Positions 58,144 to 64,000 of a stretch of 64,000 bases of DNA are shown in pieces. Where the stretch lies: NCBI GenBank assembly GCA_035420085.1, contig DAOLUH010000002.1, forward strand, positions 144,525 through 208,524, given 5' to 3'. The notes under the pieces were generated by a model. The model was not told the origin of the DNA. It ran no database searches and saw nothing but the letters and a program-made list of their open reading frames with translations. Source of the DNA: DSWT01 sp035420085 (GTDB taxonomy: Bacteria > Chloroflexota > Anaerolineae > B4-G1 > SLSP01). Position 1 is the stretch's first letter, and the number at the start of each line of letters is the position of its first letter. The position numbers and the translations under genes were made by a program.

Positions 58144-60081
58144 ATGCAGAAGATACTGATGACGCCGGGTTCTTTCGTTGTTGGCGCGAATTATTGGGCC
58201 TCGCACGCGGGCACAGCGATGTGGCGCGAGTGGCGGCCCGATGTGGTCGAACGCGACTTCAGAACATTGTCAGAGGCGGGTTTGCAAGTGTTGCGCGTTT
58301 TTCCGCTCTGGCCCGATTTTCAGCCCCTCACGCAATTGTACGGCGGCATGGGCGATCTGATCGAAATCCGCCACGGCGAAGAGGCGTTGCCCGAAACTGA
58401 AGCCGGGCGCGCGGGCGTCTCCGCCGCGATGATGCAGCGTTTCGCGGAATTCACGCAGTTAGCCGCCCGCTACGACCTCAAGCTCATCGTCGGGTTGCTC
58501 ACCGGCTGGATGAGCGGACGTTTGTTCGTCCCGCCGGCGTTGGAAGGGCGCAACGTGCTCACCGATCCCGTGGCGCTGTTGTGGGAGACGCGCTTTGTGC
58601 AGTATTTCGTGCGGCAGTTCAAGGACGATCCCGCCATTGCCGCGTGGGACTTGGGCAACGAGTGCAACTGTATGGCGCGTGTCCCTGGTCACGAGGCGGC
58701 CTGGGCATGGACGGCGGCCATCGTCAACGCGATCCGCGCCGTGGATCCCGACCGGCCCATCGTCTCCGGGATGCACAGCCTATCGCCGACCGGCGAGTGG
58801 CGAATGCAGGATCAGGGCGAGCTGACCGACGTGCTGACGACGCATCCGTATCCGGTCTTTACGCCGCATTGCAATCAGGACCCCGTCAACACGATTCGCA
58901 CGCAACTGCACGCCACGGCGGAATCGCTGTTCTATGCGGACTTGGGCGGCAAGCCGTGCTTCGCCGAAGAACTTGGCACGCTGGGGCCGATGGTCGCCAG
59001 TGAGACTATCGCCGCCGACTTCATCCGCGCCGGGTTGTTCTCACTGTGGGCGCACGATTTGCGCGGGCTGCTCTGGTGGTGCGCCAACGATCAGACTGAG
59101 CTGACCAACGCGCCTTATGATTGGTACGCGATGGAACGCGAGCTAGGCATGTTGCGCACGGATGGCGCGCCTAAACCGGTGCTCGCCGAATTCGGGAAAT
59201 TCCGCACGTTTGTGGATGGCCTACCGCAGCCGTTGCCGCCGCGCCTTAAAGAGGCGGTCTGTATCCTCAGCGCCGATCAGGATCAGTGGGGCGTGGCCTA
59301 CAGCGCGTTCGTCTTGGCGAAGCAGGCCGGCTTCGATCTGGAATTCCAATACGAGGCGCAGCCGCTCAAAGAGGCTGATTTCTACTTGCTGCCCTGCATC
59401 AGTTGGCATCGCGTGATTCACCGCCGCCGTTATATGGAACTCATGGCGCGGGTGGCAGAGGGAGCGACGCTTTACATCTCCTACGCCGGCGGCTTCATGA
59501 GCCATTTCGAGGAATTGACCGGCTTGCGGGTATTGACGCGCGCCAAACGCACGGGCGTTTGTAATACGCGCTTCAGCGCGTTGGCTGGCGCACCGCAGTT
59601 CTCGCTGAGCAGCGAGTACGTTCTCGCGCTTGAGCCTGTCCGCGCTGAGGTGTTGGGCGTTGAAGCGGACGGCAATCCGGCGTTCACCGTCGCGCCGTAT
59701 GGCAAAGGGCGCGTCTATTTCCTGGGCTTCCCGCTGGAAATGATGCTGACCACCACGCCCGGCGCGTTCCACACACCGGAAGCGCAGCCGTTTTGGAAGC
59801 TGTACCGCCACATCGCTCAGCCCTTCACGCGGGCGCGTGCTGTCGTCAAGCATCATCCGCTGCTCGGCGTGACCGAGCATCCGCTCGACGAGACATGCCG
59901 CGTTATAGTTGTCATCAATTACAGCCCCGCGCCGATAACGACGACGCTTGACCTATCTCCCGGTTGGACAATAAGCGCGGTGTGGTACGGCGCAACTGAG
60001 CCAGATCAAGCGAGCAACGTGGCAATCGCGTTGCCGCCCAACGACGCGCTCGTTATGACCATCAAAAAACAGAACAAATAA
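58144..60081 (+). CDS. Clan GH-A (GH5/GH42-like) glycoside hydrolase, cytoplasmic
   Basis: ATG 58144 has GGAG five bases upstream; GTG 58138 and ATG 58141 are too close. The 645-residue protein has a TIM barrel (about 1-350) with the acid/base Glu173 in WDLGNECN and a nucleophile at Glu275 or Glu276 in CFAEELGT. A flavodoxin-like middle domain follows (about 365-550, CILSADQDQWGVAYSAFVL), comparable to the trimerisation domain of GH42 beta-galactosidases, then a C-terminal beta-sandwich. No signal peptide is seen. The substrate is unknown. It is the first gene behind a c-di-AMP riboswitch and heads an operon with two DUF362 genes and a DapA-like gene. Confidence 0.8.
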   Translation: MQKILMTPGSFVVGANYWASHAGTAMWREWRPDVVERDFRTLSEAGLQVLRVFPLWPDFQPLTQLYGGMGDLIEIRHGEEALPETEAGRAGVSAAMMQRFAEFTQLAARYDLKLIVGLLTGWMSGRLFVPPALEGRNVLTDPVALLWETRFVQYFVRQFKDDPAIAAWDLGNECNCMARVPGHEAAWAWTAAIVNAIRAVDPDRPIVSGMHSLSPTGEWRMQDQGELTDVLTTHPYPVFTPHCNQDPVNTIRTQLHATAESLFYADLGGKPCFAEELGTLGPMVASETIAADFIRAGLFSLWAHDLRGLLWWCANDQTELTNAPYDWYAMERELGMLRTDGAPKPVLAEFGKFRTFVDGLPQPLPPRLKEAVCILSADQDQWGVAYSAFVLAKQAGFDLEFQYEAQPLKEADFYLLPCISWHRVIHRRRYMELMARVAEGATLYISYAGGFMSHFEELTGLRVLTRAKRTGVCNTRFSALAGAPQFSLSSEYVLALEPVRAEVLGVEADGNPAFTVAPYGKGRVYFLGFPLEMMLTTTPGAFHTPEAQPFWKLYRHIAQPFTRARAVVKHHPLLGVTEHPLDETCRVIVVINYSPAPITTTLDLSPGWTISAVWYGATEPDQASNVAIALPPNDALVMTIKKQNK

Positions 60082-60120
60082 CGTTGAAACGTTAAAACGT
60101 TCAAACGTTTCAGCGTTTCA
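60078..60120. repeat. AACGTT tandem repeat
   Basis: AACGTTGAAACGTTAAAACG-type units directly after the glycosidase stop and before the first DUF362 gene. Same family as 43666-43703. Confidence 0.75.
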
Positions 60121-60137
60121 TCCATAGGAGTGAAAAT

Positions 60138-61391
60138 ATGGTAGAGACAAACACTGATTACAAAGTTCGGGCCGTATACTGTGACCACAAGGCTGCTGAT
60201 GACGCCGTCTACGCGGCGCTGCGGCGTGCAGCTCTGCCGCTGGAACGTTCCTGGGCCAAACTGAAGGCGGCGAAGCGCATTGCGATCAAATTCAACCAGG
60301 ATTGGGTGCTCCATCACGTGGTCTATTTTGAGGGCCAGCGCCGCCAGTTGGTGAGCGACAGTGTGGCACGCGCCGTGCTGCGCCTGCTGCGCGAGGAAAC
60401 ATCCGCCGAGTTAATTTGCGTGGATGCGAGCTACTACGTGATCTATCAGGAGAACGCCAAAACCGTCGCCGACACGACGACGCTGGAAGCGATCTTGCGC
60501 GAGTTCGACGTGCCGTACATTGACGGCAGCCAGCCGCCGTACAAAGTCGTCGGCGTGCCCGGCGGCGGGCAGATGTTCGAGCAGTACGGGATGATGCAGG
60601 ATGTGGTCGAGGCTGACGCGGTGGTATCGGTGGCGAAGATGAAGAATCACGCCTACATGGGCGTCACGGCTTGCCTCAAGAACCTCTTTGGGCTGATGCC
60701 TGTCGCCATGCCGGGCCGCTCGCGTCACTACTACCATCATCTAGTGCGGATGCCCTACATGTTAGCAGACATCGGGCGTATCCTCAACCCGGCGCTCAAC
60801 ATCGTGGATGCGTTGGTGGGCCAGGCCAGCTCGGAATGGGGGCGCGAACCCGACATCGGGCGTGTCGTCAACGCGCTCATCGCCGGTGACCACGTCATCG
60901 CCACCGACGCCTGCGTGACACACCTGATGGGCCACGATCCTCAGAGCGACTGGCTTACCGAACCCTTCCACCGCGACCGCAACGCCATCCTGGTAGCCGC
61001 TGAGGGGGGCTTCGGGACGGTGAATCTGGACGCAATTGACTTTGCGTCAGAGGTTGCGCCGCAGCCCGAGGGTACGTTCTTCGCCAAAAAGGGCGACGAC
61101 CTCAAAACCGTTGTCACCTGGCGGCGGACGATGTGCGAGCAGGCGCTTTACTACCGTGACCACATGCGCGATTTTACAGACAAGTACGCAGGCGAGTTTA
61201 TCCTGCTGCAAGATGGCGAGGTGAGGTGGCACGATACCAACGGGATGTTGCGCGTCAGCCGTCGCCAGCTCTCCGGCGCGCACTCTGACCACGCGATGTT
61301 CTTCAAGTACGTTGATCCTGAGGAGCGCGAGCAGGAGCACTATGAGGTGTACGAGAAGGCATTGCAGCACGTCCAAAGTCTAAAGTCCTGA
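60138..61391 (+). CDS. DUF362 domain protein (first paralogue)
   Basis: ATG 60138 follows AGGAG. The 417-residue product has the DUF362 landmarks AAKRIAIKFNQDW, GGGQMFEQYG, AKMKNHAYMGVTACLKNLFGLMP and NALIAGDHVIATDACVTHLMG. No ferredoxin-type cysteine clusters are seen. The function of DUF362 is not established; some members lie with iron-sulfur or larA-type genes. It is about 60-70% alike by eye to the next gene, so a recent duplication is likely. The last residues HVQSLKS and the stop are encoded by AAAGTC-type repeats. It is probably in the c-di-AMP-controlled operon. Confidence 0.85.
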   Translation: MVETNTDYKVRAVYCDHKAADDAVYAALRRAALPLERSWAKLKAAKRIAIKFNQDWVLHHVVYFEGQRRQLVSDSVARAVLRLLREETSAELICVDASYYVIYQENAKTVADTTTLEAILREFDVPYIDGSQPPYKVVGVPGGGQMFEQYGMMQDVVEADAVVSVAKMKNHAYMGVTACLKNLFGLMPVAMPGRSRHYYHHLVRMPYMLADIGRILNPALNIVDALVGQASSEWGREPDIGRVVNALIAGDHVIATDACVTHLMGHDPQSDWLTEPFHRDRNAILVAAEGGFGTVNLDAIDFASEVAPQPEGTFFAKKGDDLKTVVTWRRTMCEQALYYRDHMRDFTDKYAGEFILLQDGEVRWHDTNGMLRVSRRQLSGAHSDHAMFFKYVDPEEREQEHYEVYEKALQHVQSLKS

Positions 61392-61439
61392 GTCGAAAAT
61401 TCCAAAGACTGTCTATTTTTGAAAGAGGTGTGCAGTAGA

Positions 61440-62690
61440 ATGACTACAAAGAAAGATTTCTGTGTCCGTGCCTTGCATTGTGATTACAAGGCTGACGATG
61501 AGACGGTTTATACGGTTTTGAAGCAGGCCACTGCGCCGTTGACGCGAGCGTGGGACAAGCTGAAGGCCGCGAAACGCATCGGCATCAAGTTCAACCAGGA
61601 CTACGCGCCGGCTCGCACGCCATATTTCGAGGGGATGCGTCAGCAGCTTGTGAGCGACCAGGTGGCGCGGGCGGTGGTGCGGCTGTTGCAGGAAGAGACC
61701 AACGCCGAGTTGTTCTACGTGGATACCACCGTCTTCCACTTTGACGGCAGCCCCGACCCCGTGGATTCCACGCATCTCGCCCCGATCATGCGCGAGTTCG
61801 GCGTCCCTTACGTGAACGCTGACATTCCGCCGTTCGGCGTCTATCAGGTGCCGGGCGGCGGGCAGATGTTCCGCCAGTACGTGCTGCCGCAAGCCGTGAT
61901 GGAGGCCGATGCGCTGGTGGACGTCCAGCGGATGAAGAACCATGCCTTTATGGGCATCACCCTCACGCTCAAGAACCTTTTCGGCCTGATGCCGATGCGC
62001 GAGCCGTTGGGCCGTTCCCGCCAGTATTTCCACCATCTGGTGCGGATGCCCTACATGCTCGCCGACATCGGGCGGCTGTTCCACCCCACGCTCAACATTA
62101 TTGACGCGCTTATCGGCCAGACAGGCGGTGAGTGGAGCGCGACGGGCCAGGAAGCGCCGGTCGTCGTCAACGCCCTCATTGCCGGCGATCATCCCATCGC
62201 CACGGATGCGGTGGGGACGCACCTGATGGGCCTCGACCCGGCGGCGGACTGGCTGACCGAGCCGTATCACCGCGACCGCAACCCGTTGCGCGTGGCGGCG
62301 GAGGGCGGCTTTGGGACAGTCAACCTGGACGAGATTGACTGGTCTTCCGAGGTTGCGCCGCAGCCGGCCGGCGTCTTCTTCGCGGCGATGACCGACGATG
62401 TAGCGCGCGTCATCTCCTGGCGGCGCACCACTTGCGAGCAGGCGCTCTACTACCGCGACCACCGGCAGGACTTCATTGACAAGTACGCCGGGCAGTACAT
62501 CCTCTTGCAAGAGAACGACGTCAAGTGGCACAGCGAGAGCAGCTTCTTCCGTGGCAGCCGCCGTCACCTCTCCGGCGACCGTCCCGATCAGGCGATGTGG
62601 GTCAAGTATGTGGATCCCGACGAGGTCGAAGGCGAGCACTTTGAGGTCTACGAGCGCGCGTTGGCGGATATTGCGGCGCGGGGGCTTTAG
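61440..62690 (+). CDS. DUF362 domain protein (second paralogue)
   Basis: ATG 61440 (MTTKKDFCVRALHCDYKADD) follows GAGGTG. The 416-residue product shares most conserved blocks with the preceding protein: AAKRIGIKFNQDY, PGGGQMFRQYV, RMKNHAFMGITLTLKNLFGLM, HHLVRMPYMLADIGR, IATDAVGTHLMGLDP and EGGFGTVNLDEIDWSSEVAPQP. Side-by-side paralogues suggest a heteromer or divergence in substrate. No cofactor motif is obvious. Confidence 0.85.
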   Translation: MTTKKDFCVRALHCDYKADDETVYTVLKQATAPLTRAWDKLKAAKRIGIKFNQDYAPARTPYFEGMRQQLVSDQVARAVVRLLQEETNAELFYVDTTVFHFDGSPDPVDSTHLAPIMREFGVPYVNADIPPFGVYQVPGGGQMFRQYVLPQAVMEADALVDVQRMKNHAFMGITLTLKNLFGLMPMREPLGRSRQYFHHLVRMPYMLADIGRLFHPTLNIIDALIGQTGGEWSATGQEAPVVVNALIAGDHPIATDAVGTHLMGLDPAADWLTEPYHRDRNPLRVAAEGGFGTVNLDEIDWSSEVAPQPAGVFFAAMTDDVARVISWRRTTCEQALYYRDHRQDFIDKYAGQYILLQENDVKWHSESSFFRGSRRHLSGDRPDQAMWVKYVDPDEVEGEHFEVYERALADIAARGL

Positions 62691-62697
62691 ATACCGA

Positions 62698-62731
62698 ACC
62701 CTTGCGAAGATTCAGAAACCTTCGCAAGGGT
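62698..62731. repeat. Intergenic hairpin
   Basis: A 12-bp stem ACCCTTGCGAAG/CTTCGCAAGGGT with a ten-base loop, just before the ribosome site of the DapA-like gene. Same architecture as 13713, 15144 and 51412. Confidence 0.7.
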
Positions 62732-62749
62732 GGCGATAAGGAGACTACT

Positions 62750-63649
62750 ATGACCGAAGAAACCTGGCGCGGCAGTTTCGCCATTCCGATGACGCCCTAC
62801 ACGGACGATGACCGCATTGACGAGAACGTGCTCGCCGCCGAGATTGAGTTCTGCATTGAAAGCCACGTTGGCGGCCTCATGACGCCGTTAATGGTGAGTG
62901 AGTTCTTCGTGCTCTCCGAGGATGAGCGCCGGCTGATGATGCGCCTGCCCGTTGAAGTCGCGGCGGGTCGCGTCCCGGTTATCGTCAACGTGGCGGCGGT
63001 GAACACGCCATTGGCCGTCCGTTACGCGGAGTACGCGCAATCTATCGGCGCCGACGGCGTGATTGCGATGCCGTCGTACATCCACAAACCCGATTTTGAG
63101 ACGATCTACGCTTACTTCAAGGCTATCTCGGATGTTGTCACCGTGCCGGTGTGGATTCAGAACGCCAGCATCGCCGCGATGTCGCCCGATCAATTGGTGC
63201 GGCTGTGCGAGGAAATCGAAAATGTGAGCTGGGTCAAAGAGGAAGTGCCGCCGAGTACGAAGAACATCACGCGCCTAGTCGAAAAGCGCAGTCCGGCGAT
63301 TCACGGCGTCATGGGCGGCGGTGGCGGACGCCCGCTGCTGGAAGAGTACGCGCGCGGCTCCAAAGGTTGTATCCACGCCTGCCAGTTCTGCGACGTGGTG
63401 CAGGCGGTGTGGAATCTGCTCGACGCAGGCGAGTGGGATGCGGCGGCGGACTTGTTCGAGCACCTGCTGCCCTCGTTGATGCTTGAAGGGCAGATGGGCA
63501 TGGCCTACGCCAAGGGGATCATGGTGCGGCGCGGCGTCTTCACGAACCACATCATGCGCAACCAGACCAGACCGCTGGACGAACACGATATGCGTGAGAT
63601 TGATCGCACGTGGGAGCGGATTCAGCCGTATTTGATATGGGGGAAGTAA
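62750..63649 (+). CDS. Dihydrodipicolinate synthase/N-acetylneuraminate lyase family protein, non-canonical
   Basis: ATG 62750 (MTEETWRGSFAIPMTPYTDDD) follows AAGGAG. The 299-residue protein is a class I aldolase-type TIM barrel with the Schiff-base Lys163 (VSWVKEE). However, the DapA GTTGE loop is replaced by GGLMTPLMVSEF, and the catalytic Tyr of the YN-P motif is Gln in VWIQNAS. DHDPS activity is therefore unlikely, and an aldolase or lyase for a sugar acid is more probable. It is the last gene of the riboswitch operon, after the DUF362 pair. Confidence 0.85.
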   Translation: MTEETWRGSFAIPMTPYTDDDRIDENVLAAEIEFCIESHVGGLMTPLMVSEFFVLSEDERRLMMRLPVEVAAGRVPVIVNVAAVNTPLAVRYAEYAQSIGADGVIAMPSYIHKPDFETIYAYFKAISDVVTVPVWIQNASIAAMSPDQLVRLCEEIENVSWVKEEVPPSTKNITRLVEKRSPAIHGVMGGGGGRPLLEEYARGSKGCIHACQFCDVVQAVWNLLDAGEWDAAADLFEHLLPSLMLEGQMGMAYAKGIMVRRGVFTNHIMRNQTRPLDEHDMREIDRTWERIQPYLIWGK

Positions 63650-63693
63650 AGAGGTGCCGCGCAGAGATGCGGCTATTCGCCGGGCATAAATCA

Positions 63694-64000
63694 GTGCGTA
63701 GGTGTATTCCCGCTCTGACTATGCCAGCTCAAAGTCGCTGCCGGGCATAGCAAGAGGAAAGTCACAGAGGGATGCCCTGGACACAAGAAGCTCTAGCGCA
63801 TAACGTAAGCCTGTGCGTGTGGCCCGACGGTGAGAAAAACGACGGTATCGTCAAACCCTCACAGAAACAATACTCACATGCCGGCTCTTGACGACATTCG
63901 GCGCATATCACAAAAATGATACGGAAATTGCGCCCGACGTGCGCGCTCCGGCAGCCTTTGAGATTGAATCTGCTTTTATGTGTTAGCCGTTCGGTGCGTT
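63694..64000 (+). mobile_element. Probable 5' part of a group II intron (domain I), cut by window edge
   Basis: After the last gene, 63650-63693 is ordinary intergenic DNA. From GTGCG (63694-63698), the group II 5' splice consensus, the sequence shows blocks I remember from chloroplast-like bacterial introns: CCAGCTCAAAGTCGCTGCCG, AGCAAGAGGAAAGTC, GCGCATAACGTAAGCC, GTGAGAAAAACGACGG, CACAGAAACAATACTCACAT, GCCGGCTCTTGACGAC and GATACGGAAATTGCGCC. No ORF is expected in domain I. A reverse transcriptase should follow beyond 64000. Confidence 0.6.

Noticed and set aside
63694..64000. RNase P RNA, suggested by GAGGAAAGTC at 63766-63775
   Set aside because: The later conserved RNase P segments are not seen, and the other blocks fit a group II intron domain I better.

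Overview
The window looks like chromosomal DNA of a Chloroflexota bacterium, probably near the Anaerolineae. This rests on the GC-rich coding sequence, a BTAD/AAA/TPR regulator flanked by two small proteins of a kind I associate with this phylum, threonine/proline-linked LysM lipoproteins, a secreted protein ending in IYLPLVLKQ, oligopeptide-type ABC genes, and many intergenic palindromes and short tandem repeats. No rRNA, tRNA or CRISPR array was seen. Taxonomy is inference from gene style.

Layout. 1-12.5 kb: a secreted beta-propeller/FnIII protein cut by the left edge, a SARP-like regulator, a Nudix hydrolase, an HtrA-type lipoprotein protease, a LysM-CAP lipoprotein, OsmC, and a radical-SAM DNA-repair-type protein whose promoter spacer holds a LexA-type (Cheo) box. 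12.7-19.1 kb (+ strand): a GH130 phosphorylase, a LysM surface protein, a URO-D-fold protein, a GlmU-like/GlmM-like fusion and an AT-rich orphan.

19.2-45.2 kb (- strand): 22 consecutive co-directional genes that read as a peptidoglycan-fragment and amino-sugar salvage island. It has a complete Opp/Dpp-type importer (solute-binding lipoprotein, two permeases, two ATPases, a small membrane protein). Its apparently cytoplasmic hydrolases are NamZ/DUF1343, GH20 hexosaminidase, a YbbE/AmiE-like serine hydrolase and an MlrC/M81 protein. Its sugar enzymes are an AnmK-MurQ fusion, a MurK-like BadF kinase, two PIG-L deacetylases, a SIS-domain isomerase/deaminase, a ROK-type kinase and a nucleotidyltransferase. 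A ROK repressor gene lies inside. The ROK gene and the first gene of the island have promoters that share 33 identical bp over TTGACA-N17-TATAAT, so this looks like an autoregulated regulon with two entry promoters. The likely route is: import muropeptides, trim peptide and sugars inside the cell, phosphorylate MurNAc/anhydroMurNAc, remove lactate, deacetylate, and deaminate to fructose 6-phosphate.

45.2-53.7 kb: a MaoC-like protein, a surface-glycan set (GT4, CDP-paratose-type epimerase, flippase-like membrane protein), CoaX, a GT39-type membrane glycosyltransferase, a cNMP-binding protein, a phosphoesterase and a CBS-ACT protein. 53.8-57.7 kb: MscL with a zinc-ribbon tail, an unknown membrane protein, and a secreted caspase-like (DUF6345-like) protein. 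57.9-63.6 kb: a cyclic-di-AMP (ydaO/yuaA) riboswitch and terminator ahead of a four-gene operon (clan GH-A glycosidase, two DUF362 paralogues, a non-canonical DapA-family protein). The right edge carries what looks like the 5' end of a group II intron.

A striking background feature is short (about 7-10 bp period) tandem repeats, often as inverted pairs, between genes. In at least seven genes they supply the last codons and the stop codon, and in three genes they lie in frame inside the coding sequence.
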